Source of the DNA: Gadus chalcogrammus
Lineage: Eukaryota; Chordata; Actinopteri; Gadiformes; Gadidae
Length of the DNA: 64,000 bases
Assembly (NCBI RefSeq): GCF_026213295.1
Contig: NC_079421.1
Location: 15,836,693 to 15,900,692, forward strand
Direction of reading: 5' to 3'
Positions 14,070 through 28,079 of this stretch are shown here, in pieces. Each line of letters opens with the position of its first letter. Positions within the stretch are counted from its first letter, which is position 1. The notes beneath the pieces are model-generated. The model did no database searches. It was not told where the DNA came from and saw only the letters and a program-made list of their open reading frames with translations. The position numbers and the translations under genes are program-made.

Positions 14070-15825
14070 GTCATACCCAGGCCTGCAGTGTGCATTGTTT
14101 CCATATGAGCCCTAAGCAGGAATAAACAGTATTATTATTTTCCACTTTCATCCATAGATGAAAGTGTACAATAATTCTTCTTCACATACATGTCATTAAT
14201 TAACAGGTTGGGGTCTAAACCAACAAATTCAAACCTTTCAGCTGGGATAATCATAACCTTGTTATGTTTGACCACACACCTGTTTGACAACACCTTGACA
14301 CACGTTTTGGAGCACGCGAGGTGACATGAGACGAAAAGATTATAAAGCGCACTGCGCTTTTCTAAGCCATGTGTGGGCTTAAAGTTGAAATATGCCGCCT
14401 TCAAAACACTCGGAAGCTCTTACGTGTCTTTACATAAACCTTCCTTCTTCAGAAATAAGAGTGTCCAGGAAAAATGTATGGATGCCCGCAGGGGGCCTCT
14501 TTGCGCTTCTTTGCTGAATCAGATGAATCAGTTATTATTATTACTTGCGATTGTTGAACATGAGAGAGAATTGATCAGGGGACGTTTATAATTATAGGCT
14601 ATAATGTATCGTAATGCAAATGTTAGAATGGGCGTTAAGTTTGCCTCTTAGTGCTTGCTGCAAGTTCAGCTGCAAGTTTAGTCTATCACTGTAATAACAG
14701 CGTAATGGGCAGCCATTGTTGTGACGTGAACAAGGAGTACTCGGGTAGCTTTACTTCCGCACGAAAGTCATAGCGAAATCTCAGACCCAACAGAGTGTTC
14801 AAAGCACTTTCCTCCGAGCTTAAGGTCCCAACTTCCGAAACTCCTTGAAACTCTGAGCTTTTTGAAGACGGCAGTATTATACCACCAGGTGTGAGTGTGA
14901 TTAGCCATTACAACTTGACAACACCTTCACCACTTGATCAACCTGCCATGTATAGGGCACTTCTATTTACCAAAACTCTACAGCCAAAGCTATGATGATG
15001 CAGTTAATTACAGTTCAACAATATAAACAACTTGAAGCGGTCCAAAATATTATGTTCAGTCATCACTCTCAACCCACCTGCTTCAACCCTGACAAAGCTT
15101 ATGACCTACTTTATGAATCATTCAACAACAGCCTTCTAAACCTCTAATTATGTCCCATATTCAGTGTGTATTTCACTGCCTCAGTACAGTATTCCCTTGC
15201 TTGGTTCAGACGCTCCACGCGAGATTAATGTACCCACTAATTAAACTCAACAGTCGTTTCTTAGAAAATGAATGGCAGAGATAATTTATTATACTCAAAA
15301 CAAAAGGTATAAAAGTATCATTTTAATAATCAGAATCCTTTCTAAATGCCGCTCATGGGAGCGTGGGCGGACCTTTACTCTATGGTGGCGGGACACATTA
15401 TCAATATTGTCAACAATGTAGGTCAATAATGTTTACTATAGCTTTCAACGATTAAATGTTCCATTGTGCCTCCACATTTGTACCACTGAAATTGTGAATA
15501 TATTATTCTGCAGATTTCTGTTGTAGTTTACTTTACTATTGGCAAGATTCATAATATATATATTTCTAAACAAGCTAAGTTTCAATAAAGCTTTTTCATA
15601 AAATAATGTAGTTTTTAAAGTAAGTTAGAACAGTGGTCCACTAATTATATTTGTTTTAAGCACAGCACACCGACTTTTCTGGTAGACTTTTCTGACTTAA
15701 CTGGAGAGGTCACAACTGACCTTTTAAGCAGCCTTGGCTTTATAGTTTCGAGTCAAATTTTTAATATGTGAAAGGACACATTGCCATAAATCAATAAGAC
15801 ACGTGGAGTACGGCACCTTATTTCA
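14070..15825. other. Intergenic, no gene seen
   Basis: Low-complexity AT-rich DNA. Blocks around 14.40 kb (gccgccttcaaaacactcggaag) and 14.82-14.88 kb (cttccgaaac-...-gaagacggc) are roughly inverted copies and may be the ends of an old MITE. Nothing coding. Confidence 0.5.
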
Positions 15826-15830
15826 AAAAG

Positions 15831-15836
15831 TTTATT
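15831..15836 (-). terminator. Polyadenylation signal for the ES1-like gene
   Basis: AATAAA on the minus strand, about 180 bp beyond the stop at 16017. Confidence 0.6.
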
Positions 15837-16016
15837 ACACATTGGTTGAATCAACAGATGAATTGAAATGTCATCTGAGGATGGTGCACAAAGATTAATT
15901 TGAGTTCAAATCATACAATGTAAAAACCAAACAATGTCAATTTACATATACATTTAGGGCATTTAGCAGCACTCAAACAACAAAGAGTAAAATTCCAAAA
16001 GCACAAAGCCCTTTTC

Positions 16017-18782
16017 CTAGGCCAGTTTCAGCAGCTCTGAGACCATGACGCCGATGCCATCAAACACCTCGTGGAAGGCAGCGTTGCACATGAAGGCGCT
16101 GGTGGTGACCAGCTTGTTCTTCACGTCCACGTGGGCCTCTCCAACGTTCTTGTTCACGTGCGTGCAGCCCATGTCCTTCATCACGCCCGCCGTCTGGGCG
16201 TAGGGCCACCTGTGCAAAGGAAACCAACATTTCAATTACAAAGGAGTTCATTATTGAAAAATGTTCTAGAAAGTAGTAGAAGTTCATTACAACAGTAGAC
16301 CCCCTGAGTGGTTTATTTGGTCTATACCACAGCTACCAACAATTATTAGATATATTCATTACTTCCATTTGTAACATTATTGGTACCTTGAGCATTTGGT
16401 TTTCGTGTTGCCAAGAAAACATGTTGTCGAATTCTATTTGATTGTTTTAAATATTGGTTTGTGGCACGACATCGAAATACTAAAAGGCAGAGGTGCACAC
16501 CCATGGAACGTTTTTGATCAAACACATACATACATACATACATCCATAAATACATACTTATATACATACAAACATTTATAAATAACTACACCCATGATTA
16601 GGTGTACTGTTAAACAATAACGCAGGACACCTTTACCTCAGCAAGGTGCATCATTTCTCCCCTTTAGTGCCATTCTCCACGAGAAGCCCTATGGTTTGAT
16701 CTGAACATTGATTGGCAATAGCATACATGTCTGCGGGTGAAACACAAGGACACGTACTTTTCACACTCTTTGTCTTGGCCCACGGTGATCTCGCAGCCAG
16801 GCAGAGCCTTGGCGGCCAGCACTGGGGAGATGCAGCACATGGCAAGGGGCTTGCCCGCCTGCCTGAAGGCCTTGATGACCTTCTCCACCTGGGGCTGGAC
16901 GGTGTAGTCCTTCCCCTTCACCGCCCAGTCGCTCAGGTTCTTAGCCACTCCGAAGCCCCCTGAAGAAGGGAAGGGGTAATCGGTGGAAATTAACACACAA
17001 AAAAAAAAATCAGAAATGAATGATTGCACATAACTAAACACATTAAGAAATACAAAGTAAAACCATAAATAAATAATGCCTCAATAGGCCTAACGGAACC
17101 GACGACTGTAACGTTCAGCTAGGAATGATCCATTGTAGTGTCTGAATTGGGAGCCAATCGCACCTGGAATGATGAGGGCGTCGAAGTCTTTCACGTCCAG
17201 CTTGGCCAGGTCGGTCACGTCGCCCCTGGCGATACGTGCGCTCTCCTGCAGCACGTTGCGCTTCCCCTCCGTGGGCTTCCCCTCACAGTGGTTCACCACG
17301 TGCATCTGCTCCGTGTTGGGAGCGAACATCTTCACCTGGTGAGGTGAGGAGGGAGGATCATTTACAAATGCCCAAACCATGGTGTTACCAAAGTAGTGGA
17401 GGATGCTGTGTATTTACTGTCAGATAGAGACTCAGGCACCAGAATACAGGCAATGATAGATACGGGCAGGGGTGGACTGGCCATCTGGCATACCGGGCAT
17501 CGTCCCGGTGGGCCGTTGACCCAATGTGGGCCGGTCCGGTCCACAATGTTTTGTTTTTTTCTCTCTCTCTAACTTCCCTCCAATTGGGCCGCCAATGGGC
17601 TACAGAGGGCTAGCAGTGTGTGGCCAGCATCGACACATATTATTGGTCTATGTTTGTCATTGTCAATCAATCATGGGCTGACAGGCTCAGAGAGCCCTGG
17701 CAGTGCTGTCAATCACAACAGAAACCAGGGTGGGCGGGACCTCATGGCATGGGCCGGAGTCGTGGGAGTCCGCGACTCCCACGAGTAATTAATTCATATC
17801 TTAGACTTTTTCTCGCAGCTACAGATAAAAAAAATGTAATTCTCTATTTATGGTTTCACAATGACTGAGTCACATTTGAAACAAATGCGTTTCAGCTCTA
17901 ATACTGCTACTGTCTGTAATATGTTTCTATTTAGATTATTTGTCAGGATATTTTGTTATTATTGTCCGAGTCTGGTTTTAACTAATGCTGGGCTTACACA
18001 AAAAGATTTTCCCATTCACAGACTAAAAACTGCAAGAGAGAAATTAGCGTTGGATCAAGTGTGATATTTAACAAGCGTTTTGTAGCTATGTAGATATGGG
18101 GTATGGAGATGCAGCGACCACAGGATGTCTGTTAACTTCCTGTTCAAGTTTCATACCTTTCTTGTCAGCAGCACAAGAGACACAAACTTGAAAAACAAAA
18201 ACAAAAAAAAGCAATTTGCACTGCTATTTGCAGTGCTGTACTATTATTCGGATGTATGTACTTGATTAAATTGTTTTAATCAAGTACATACAGGGTTCTT
18301 CCTGTTCGTCTCGTCCCACCCCTAGTGCTGATAATGTAGTGGGCTGGTCTGGACAGAAAATGCCAGGGCTGAATTTTTGTCCCAGTCCACCCCTGGATAC
18401 GGGACTCTCCTATTTTATTTGCAACATAAATTTCTTAGTTTTACTATTAACCTTTGCTATTTAGTCACCCAGCAGCCATTTTTCAACGACCACAAGTAGC
18501 AAAGGGATCTTGTTGAATGCCTACAGGTAGACGGTGGGCCTCTTGGTTCTGACCAAGTACCTTTAGAACCCATAACCCCCCCCCCATCGTTTAACGAATA
18601 ACCACTGTCACAGTCGTGCCAGTCCCTGCAGTGAGGCTATGTGTCCATCTAATGACCTTTAACCTTCCCCATACCTTGGCTCCAGCACGACTCAGGTGCA
18701 CCAGTGTGGCTGAAGCCTCGTGGATCTCTGTGCCATCGTACACGCCACAGCCAGAAAGCAGCACTGCGACACGCTTTACCAT
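16017..18782 (-). CDS. gatd3: ES1/GATD3-like protein (DJ-1/PfpI glutamine-amidotransferase-like fold), 224 aa
   Basis: Coding exons on the minus strand: 18782-18675, 17335-17164, 16959-16758, 16209-16017. All are in phase and total 675 nt with stop. The protein opens [20 protein letters not shown], followed by [19 protein letters not shown] and [17 protein letters not shown]. It carries the nucleophile-elbow region [18 protein letters not shown] and ends near [19 protein letters not shown], all hallmarks of the ES1/C21orf33 family. The family is described as mitochondrial with glutamine-amidotransferase-like structure and unclear substrate. Here the start codon sits at the very beginning of the domain in exon 2, and the upstream exon (19627-19556) has no ATG, so no mitochondrial presequence is encoded. 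This suggests a cytosolic teleost paralogue. The largest intron carries a hAT insertion. Head-to-head with fusion gene A. Confidence 0.9.
17467..18395 (+). mobile_element. 929-bp non-autonomous hAT with 8-bp target duplication
   Basis: Termini CAGGGGTGGACTGG and its exact reverse complement (18382-18395). It is flanked by perfect direct repeats gatacggg at 17459-17466 and 18396-18403, the 8-bp signature of hAT elements. A perfect 18-bp hairpin (18253-18270/18275-18292) lies inside. No transposase frame. Located in an intron of the ES1-like gene. Confidence 0.9.
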
Positions 18783-19650
18783 GTTTCCTGTAAGTCAAAC
18801 CTTCGTTCAACACACATTTAACTGAATATGTCTGGGTGCACACACAGATCCATGAAGAACAAACAGTTTATTTTGTTTTATTAATTATTATGTATTTACA
18901 ATTTTAAATATATAAAGATAATACATTCATCTCAATATTACTTGATACAATTGTTATTACTAACTACCTAACTTATAATATACTCACTCTTTAACTTATA
19001 TCTAGGCTGGTATATAGTATTTACGTTTTTTTTTCTATAAAATAATTGTAAGATTCATATATTACGGCCATAAACAGTATATATTAACAGTATATATACA
19101 TAAACAGTTATAGATACAATGATATTTGAAGTATATTCTTGAGCAATGTTGATTCTGTGCCTTTGTAAGCATGACATGGCATCTTATCTGTTGACCGCCT
19201 GGCATGTTCGCATTAAAGATTCACTAAGGCAGGTGCGAAGCAATGAATCCACCAGAGAGCTGCTGCCAGGTTACACACCTCTGACACGGCACAAACAACC
19301 GCTTTACGGTATCTAGTTTAGTCAGCCATAATCAGACTATTAGGTCTTTGTATTTGACACAATAAAAGCCCTAGATGTATGAGTAACGCAAAAACGATTT
19401 AAACACCAAGGCTACTAAAATAAAACCCGAATTCATTCATTTAATCTATATGGTTTTATTTTCATACGTCGCAGAGGTCGCCTGCCCACTTTCAATCAAT
19501 ATCGTGTCAGAAAACTTGTTTGCGAAGTTCTAATATTAAATTCAAGTTCACTCACCTTGGAGGGTTGCTTTGTGCGGCTGGAAGATGAGTTGCGTGCAGG
19601 TTCTGTTGAAGAGCGCCGTTGAATGCTGCCTTGACCAATGAAGCGCAGTG
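18783..19650 (-). other. 5'-UTR intron and non-coding exon 1 of the ES1-like gene
   Basis: Exon 1 runs from about 19627 to 19556, with donor CCAAG|gtgagt. The acceptor before the ATG exon is acttacag|GAAACATG (exon starts 18787). The intron is AT-rich without other content. Confidence 0.65.
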
Positions 19651-20285
19651 TTTTATAGGCTGCTGCTACTCTTTCTTGAGTGTTCCCTCCCACTCGTCAG
19701 AGCTCATTGAGGAAGTGTCCTTCTATAATAAGTTTCGCTTACTGGAAGCCTATCAAAAATGTGTATTCAATCGTAAAAAGAAAAAAAAAGAAACAGCCCA
19801 GCAAATGTTTGACATGGTTAGAGTTAGTAGGACTATGATTACTTTACTCCTTGTGTAGGTAGGCCTATTATTTACTCATAACAATATAGCCTATCTGCCG
19901 GCGGTAACGGATATTAAGCAGGCCTATTGGCTACGACTATTACACAATATGATGTAGGCCTACTTTAAATAAGGCTTGGATAGTTGTAACCTTCACATTA
20001 ATAAAACAAACAGGGCCATAAGGAAATATGTGTATACAAAATGGAGTAATAAATAAGCTATGCACAGGCCAAATTACTTTAAACTTATAAAGCATGTTGA
20101 ATTAAAAAGAAAAACGGTTATTTAGAGAGGCAATCGGTTGGGGGAAATTCTCCTTCTCTGTTACCAATTTTCCGGGAAAGGTGCGCCTCTTTGTTGTCTC
20201 CGGTGGGCGTGACGTCAGAAGACTGGGTGTCCATTGTCCAAGGTGAATATAAAGCGCTTTCCTCATTCAACTTCCAATAATAAGC
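19651..20285. promoter_or_regulatory. Divergent promoter region, ES1-like gene / fusion gene A
   Basis: Contains TATAAAA on the minus strand (19657-19651) for the ES1-like gene and TATAAAG on the plus strand (20248-20254) for fusion gene A. Between them are a perfect STAT/GAS-type TTCCGGGAA (20170-20178), a perfect CRE TGACGTCA (20210-20217) and an ISRE-like AGTTTCGCTTAC near 19.73 kb. The TATA of gene A is only 38 bp from its ATG, implying a very short leader. Motif function is inferred. Confidence 0.5.
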
Positions 20286-23200
20286 ATGGCTCAAGACTCG
20301 CGCTCTGTCCATTTTCCAGTTGGCATTTTAGGGATCTCCAGTGGTAAGAAATAATGATTAACATTTAATTTGTCTGCAATTTCATAGGTGACAGACTAAT
20401 TATTATATAATATATTAATTAATAATGTCATTTATTGGTGTTTAATTGTGGATAAATTAAAGGAAGAATACATTTTGGACCTTATTGAAAGTTACAAGGC
20501 TTTGTAATTTTTCTTAACAAGGCTATGCTTGTTACAAATTCCCCTATTAAAGCAAAGATAGTTAGAAATTATTAATACAGCATTGTCAGAGAAAGAAAAT
20601 CCATAATTTATTAAAATAAAATAATAAAATAATTCGTGCAGTTGTTAGGCTAAGTATCCTTGTTACAAAGTAAAACAAAAAGGTAGGAACCTTAAATCAT
20701 TTGCAGTGTACTCTGTAGGCCATTGGGTAGTGCAGCCCGTGTATAAGTCTGTGTGTTGGTTCTTGGCACTTGTTTCTACAAACATCTGTACTGTACCGGC
20801 AGTGATACATTTCTGTTTAATTTTCCTCTTACAAATGTACTTATTGTATGTCGCTTTGAATAAAAGCGTCTGATATTTCAAATGATAGTGATGAGGTTAG
20901 AAATCTTGATATAACTTTTTATGTTGAACTACAGGTTCCCTGCTGCTTCTAGTAAACAACTATGCCAGCACTTCTGGGGAAGACTTCATCCCTCAGACTG
21001 CACTGGGGATTCTTCTCCTAGTGATTGCTGCTGTTTTAGCAAATGCAGGTTTGGATCATGTTCTACTCAACTGGAATATTTGCAGATTTCCATCATTAAT
21101 TGGAAATATTCATATTTGTGAAACTTACTCACCTTCCCTCCCTCTTTAATTTCCCTCCAGGTGTCCTCGGTCTCTCCCACGGCCAACTGTTTTCCCTCTT
21201 GTGTCTGACAGTGTCGGGGCTATGGACCGGCTCAGGCCTGGTGTACATTCTAGCAGGACAAGGGGTCATTCCGCCCGATGACCTAGGACCATCCCTGGTT
21301 CCTGGCCTGGCTGCTTTCACCCTGGCACTCCTCCTCATAGCTATCGTAGCACTCTTAGCAAAGAAGGCTGTTCTCTTTATCATAGCGCTCAGCATTAGCC
21401 TAGCATGCGCCCATGAAATAGCAGGTCTGTCGGCCGCTGGCTTTGGCCGATCCGCCACGGCCGCTAACTACCTCTTTGTCTGTTTGGCGGGGGTCTACTT
21501 TGGCGTTGGACACCTGTTGTCTTACATCACCCACGGTGAGGTGGAACTGGTCGCAACCTGGGCGAAGGAGAAGCCTGTTCAGAAAGCACAGCAGGACCCA
21601 GAATGCACCAGCATGACGTTAGTAAGCCTGGTGATGAACCTTCTGGCTGCCTCCGTGCTAGCTTGTCCTCTGCTAGGCGTGGTTCCTCAGCTCTCCACGG
21701 GCCACGTGCCTTGGCTGTGGACGGCCGGCGTGTTTCAGCTGGCCATGTGCGTCCTCTCCTACCGGGACATGGACCCGCTCGGAGCCACCTTCTGCGGCTT
21801 CATGGCTCTGCTGAGGTTTGCCGAGGGCTACACTGCGCTCCTTTTCTCCATCCAGCCCTATTCCCCCGTCCCCTTCCCCGTCGTCTTCTCCGTGCTGCTC
21901 TTCATCATGGCCGTGTTCAGCTGTCAGAAGAGTCTGACAGAGGGCGTGTACCAGCTGTTCTTTGTGGCTTACCTTATCGCCGTCGCCGCAGAGCCCCTCG
22001 GCTTCCTCCAAAGAGGTACCCAGGGTGTGCAGGCGGCCATTTTTGTAGTCTCCGCTGGCGTGTTGTTTGTTTACGCTCTCAATATGAACTTCAGCCGGAG
22101 AATTCCTACAGGACAGGGCCTTTTGAAGGCTTTGGTGAGCAAGATAAATGCCCTCACTCTTAGAACCCACGACAAAGACTTTCACACGCCTTATCTGGGC
22201 CTCTCCAAGTACGCTGACGCGGAGGTGCTGGGGCATGCCTGCAGTGTGCTGGCTGCTTTCGCCATCACAGCCACCATCGGGGAACGCGGTCCGCTCTTTG
22301 TGCTGGTCCTCCCCTGGGCAGTAGTAGCGGGCGGGGTGCTCCAGTTGCTTTGTGGCAGTGTGTGTTTCGCACGGGGTAAGACCCTAGAGAGCACGGCCTT
22401 TATTCTGTACGGCGTGATGTGGGTCGTATGGGGGCTGACGCGATACGGCGGCCTGTACGGCGAGAGCAGAGGGTTTAACGTGGCCGTGGGAATCATCGGC
22501 TTCATGCTGTTCAACGCCTTGGTTACCGTGGCGGCGCTGTTCCTGAACGTAGCTTGGTTCGCCTACGCGCTGACCTTCCAGCTCATCCTCATTAGCTTCC
22601 TGCTCGACGCCATTGGGTCCCTGCCGTTCGGCTATGACATCGGGGTCACCATCATCTTCGGCCTGGTCAGTTTCTATTGTTTCCTGGCGCACCTGTTCAA
22701 CGGCACCTTCCAGTCCCCCCAGATCCCTTTGGGACCAGCTCTTGTCAAGTTGAGTGGTACCGGGGGAAGCAGGGATGCTTGCCTGCACGTACCAGCCCGG
22801 AAGGCTGCCTCCGTCAACCAGATCGCAGGTGAAGCATTGTAGGCACAATTCCATAGCAGTATCCGTTGGTGAAGTTGTTGCGTTGTAATTGATTGAATGG
22901 GCCCTATTTTAACGGTCTGAAACGCAAGCGAGAAGCGCCAAACGCAAGTAGCTTTGTGGGCGGTTCTATGGCGATGTTGCTATTTTACCGGCGGATAAAT
23001 GACTCTTGCACCCGACGCAAATCTAAAAAGGGTTGGTCTGAAGTAGCCTAATTACCCGACCCGTAGGTGTGGTTTGGGCGTAACATGCAATAAACCACTG
23101 AGAGTGCCAACACCCATCCCCTTTAAGAGCCATGAGCGCATTTGAATCTCAGTTGATATTTTGACAGCACGTTTGCAGTCTCCGATGAGACAGATGCATG

Positions 23201-25001
23201 ACCACATGAACTTTGAACTTCAAATGGCTCAGTTTAATGTAGCCTAATTCACACATGGAATAGCGTTTTATAATAACTTCAGAAATAAATTTCGGCAAAG
23301 AAAACTGAACACACATATATGGTAAAGATATGTGGTAATTGTGGTTCTATTTAATGATATAAACAATACATTAACAAACGTAGTTTCTTACCAGTATCGT
23401 ATGCAGTATTGTTATCGACTGGTGTTCCTAATATGCATGTGTCCCCCCATTGCCATGGACTGTATTATGCGTTACGTGTTTAGTTTGCGTGTGGTTAAAC
23501 AGATGGATGCACACAAGCGCACCCGCATTCATTAATTATTGTACACACGCACGCCCGCATTCATTCATTCTTTTTAACACTCAATCGCGGTAAAACAATG
23601 TTTTCTCATGATCAAATACTCATCAATCCCAAAAGTTATGGTCTTGTACACCATGTCTGTGTTAAGAAAATATGTGTTTGCTGTACGGTGTTTGCAGATG
23701 CATTGATTTAAAAGTACAACTTATTACCGTTGTATCAGCTGTTCTTTCCCAAATAATTTACCAAGAATGTGTGGCTGGGTAGATGAGAGAAGCAAAGTGC
23801 ATGCGCGAGGTGCACAAGCAACATTATGCATGCGCCCCTAAAATAGCATCTGAACAACACGCCACTGCCTTTAAACCAGGTATTTCCTGGTTTGTAGCAG
23901 AATTGTTTTCTGAAACTGCAAAATAGCACCAGGGAACGTTTGCGCCAGAACACGCCTCCTCCTTTCGCCGAACCGCCCGTTGGGGCGCAAGATCATTCCC
24001 TAGTTTACTGACGCGTGGCGCAGGAGGGAAAAGAACGCTCTGCGCCAGTTGCAAACTAGCAACGATAAATGCGTCAGTGTAGAAAGTAAATTGTGCTGGA
24101 TGCAAGATAGGGCCCAATATGTCATTAAACAAAGTATCGTCCTTCTCTTGCAGAAATCATGAAAAACGGCGGCATATGTGGAATGCCGACAGATACCGTC
24201 TACGTGCTGGTGGCAGCTTGCAACAGGCCGGATGCTGTTGTCAAAGCTTACAAGTCAGCTCATTATATTATTTTTTTATTCTTTACTCTGATGCGTGCAT
24301 ACATAGCATGTTCCCCATTGCCCCGTTGTTTAAAGATTGCATTGGATGTACTTGATCCCACAGGGTGAAAAAGCAGGCCCAGGATCGGCCCATGTCGATG
24401 TGGATCTCGTCCATAAAGCAGTTGGATCCGGTCAAGCACCTGTTGAGCCCCCTGCTGCTAGATTTCATGGAGGCTGCATGGCCCTCCTCCATAAGCATGG
24501 TCATACCCAGAGGTAATAATTACCATATGTGGGTGTGACTGCATATGTTTATTTTGTGCCCTGCAAAATTAAAAGATTTGCATGTGAAACAACAACAATA
24601 ATGGGCTGCATGTGAAGCACTCCAAGATTGACATTTGATTCCTCTTTCAGGGCCCTGGCTGGATGCCTTTGGTTTAGGAGAGGCAGCGAAACACATTGGA
24701 ACCCCACAGAGCATTGCAATCAGAAGCCCGGACTGTACCGTTGCCACACATCTCATTAATATGGTAATCCCTCAGACTCAAGTCATGGTTTAGCTGATTT
24801 CCCCAGTGGCATATGCATTCCACAGGCAGAATGCTGTCTCCACTTGACTATACTGTGGCTTTGTTATAGGTAGGACCAATAGCTGTTACATCGGCTAACC
24901 CTACAGGTGAAGCAGACACAACTCATCACAATCAAGTGTATGCCAAACTAGGAGACAAGGTGATTGCATGGAGTGCTATGCTTTTTACTTTATCTAATCA
25001 C

Positions 25002-25070
<69 letters not shown>

Positions 25071-25539
25071 TTATGGGAATCAAATCAAATGTTATAATGA
25101 TAAGTAATTCAACTCCATAAAGATGAATATCAAGGAAATAGCTATAATAATCAACTCATCTAGGTCAATGGCGTCCTATGTGATGGGCCATCTCCAGAAA
25201 ACATTGCTTCTACTGTGGTAGACTGCACCAAGATTGAAACGGGTCATATTGGTTTCTTCAGGGTGGGTCTCATCCCAAAATCAAAGGTAAAATGTTTCCC
25301 TTAAGTTGAATTCCTTTAGGAAAAAAACACAATTAATGTTTCTTGAATGGTTTTGTTGTGCGTTCACCACATTCTTGTTTGTTTCCTGAAAGGTTCTGCA
25401 AATTTTTGAAGAGGTTCAAAGACAACAAAAGCATGGGAAAATGAATCCTGCTTTTGAGGCGGATATTTCAGACTCACCAAGGAGTGTCAATCTATATGCT
25501 AGTGTAGATGAAGAGATCACAGAGGAGCCTGAACAATGA
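20286..25539 (+). CDS. Fusion gene A: triple SatP/AceTr-like membrane modules plus C-terminal YrdC/Sua5 domain, 853 aa
   Basis: Nine exons in phase: 20286-20343, 20935-21048, 21161-22828, 24154-24253, 24364-24512, 24651-24763, 24870-24959, 25164-25286, 25393-25539 (2562 nt). Residues about 10-580 are hydrophobic and read as three six-helix modules (about 10-195, 205-365, 409-575). Modules 2 and 3 share Q-x(6,8)-R-x(3,4)-L-x-x-T-x-F (FQLAMCVLSYRDMDPLGATF and LQLLCGSVCFARGKTLESTAF) and end in RRIPTGQG and PQIPLGPA. Module 3 closely resembles GPR1/FUN34/YaaH acetate-succinate permeases. From about residue 614 a YrdC domain follows: GGICGMPTDTVY, AIRSPDCTVATHL and AVTSANPTGEADTTHH. Known: YrdC/Sua5 makes threonylcarbamoyl-AMP. 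Inferred: a carboxylate transporter or sensor coupled to a nucleotide-binding domain. The usual RPxxKPL lysine is replaced (DRPMSM). Nearly all the membrane part is one exon. Paralogue of fusion gene B. Confidence 0.85.
20845..20875 (-). repeat. LINE/SINE tail fragment in intron 1 of fusion gene A
   Basis: tatgtcgctttgaataaaagcgtctg is a close match to the reversed tail at about 39.67-39.71 kb. Confidence 0.6.
22897..24117 (+). mobile_element. About 1.2-kb DNA element with GGGCCCTAT termini in intron 3
   Basis: Left end GGGCCCTATTTTAACGG; right end reversed reads GGGCCCTATCTTGCATCC. The flanks carry aat on both sides, a possible 3-bp duplication. No transposase. It fills most of the intron separating the membrane and YrdC parts of fusion gene A. 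Further partial copies are at 4.86-5.49 kb and 7.88-8.11 kb. Confidence 0.65.
25004..25070 (+). repeat. (AAT)n microsatellite
   Basis: About 22 AAT units in intron 7 of fusion gene A. Confidence 0.95.
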
Positions 25540-25559
25540 AATGAGTGACCACAACTCTG

Positions 25560-25967
25560 AATAAAGTATGAGTCAACGTATGAAATGCATTGCTCATAAG
25601 CAGTCATTAAACGTGATGGACCACTATGATACAAGTGCATGGGCTACTGCCTAACCATGAGGAAAGATGCACTTAATTTTTAAGGTTTCCTCGATCAGTA
25701 TATAATGTCATGAATAATGACAGATACTTTAAAAGTGTATGTATACTTGTTATAGAGGAATATTGATAGAAATACCAACATGCCAAAAATGAACACATAA
25801 ATTATTTGTAATATATTTGTGATAATGTAAATTATTATTGTTTGTTTATTGACTTTGAATTAAATATACATATGAACTTACATAAAATCTGCACTATTAC
25901 CACACTGTTACTTTACAAAGGCTAATGGGGTTGTTTTTCATGCCACTGTAACTGTAAAGAAAATAAA
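25560..25967 (+). terminator. 3' UTR of fusion gene A with two AATAAA signals
   Basis: AATAAA at 25560-25565 (21 bp after the stop) and at 25962-25967. The distal one probably defines the main 3' end. Confidence 0.55.
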
Positions 25968-27439
<1,472 letters not shown>

Positions 27440-27440
<1 letters not shown>

Positions 27441-28076
27441 GAGGGAGCTTCAGCTTGTTCAGAATGCTGCTGCTAGAGTTCTAACAAAGACCAAAAAATT
27501 TGAACACATTACACCAATTCTGAAATCGTTACATTGGCTTCCTGTAGGTCAGAGAATTGATTTTAAAATCATGTTGCTAACCTATAAATCCCTACATGGT
27601 TTAGGTCCAAAATATTGAACTGATATGCTTCCACTACATAAGCCTTCTAGACCAATAAGATCCTCTGAGACCAATCTGTTAATTATCCCCAGAGTAAACA
27701 CGAAACATGGGAAAGCAGGATTTAGTTACTATGCAACAAATAGCTGGAATAAACTCCCAGAGGATTTAAGACTTGCCCCAACTCTGAGCACCTTTAAAAC
27801 AAGACTGAAGACTTTTATGTTTGCTTTAGCTTTCTGCTAAATCTTAAATACATTGCACTTTCTAAAAAGCTTTTTTAACTTTGCCTTTATTTTCTATTTT
27901 AATACTAAAATGCCTTTTTAACTTTCTATTTTACCCATTTCTTTGCATAAGTTTTCTTTTACTTATCTATTATTTTATTTTATTGTATGACAATGTTTAT
28001 CTGTGAAGCACTTTGAGTCTACCTTGTGTATGAAAAGTGCTACATAAATAAAGTTGCCTTGCCTTGCCTTGCCTAA
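27440..28076 (+). mobile_element. L2-type LINE 3' fragment
   Basis: The frame reads LQLVQNAAARVLTKTKK, ITPILKSLHWLPVGQRIDFK and, after a stop, NSWNKLPEDLRLAPTLSTFK to a stop at 27840. A tail ends in (TTGCC)n at about 28.05-28.075 kb. 5'-truncated and inactive. Confidence 0.8.
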
Positions 28077-28079
28077 AAC

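Noticed and set aside
21129..22854. Minus-strand and shifted frames over fusion gene A
   Set aside because: Shadows of the 1668-nt exon. The plus frame has coherent membrane helices and splices in phase.
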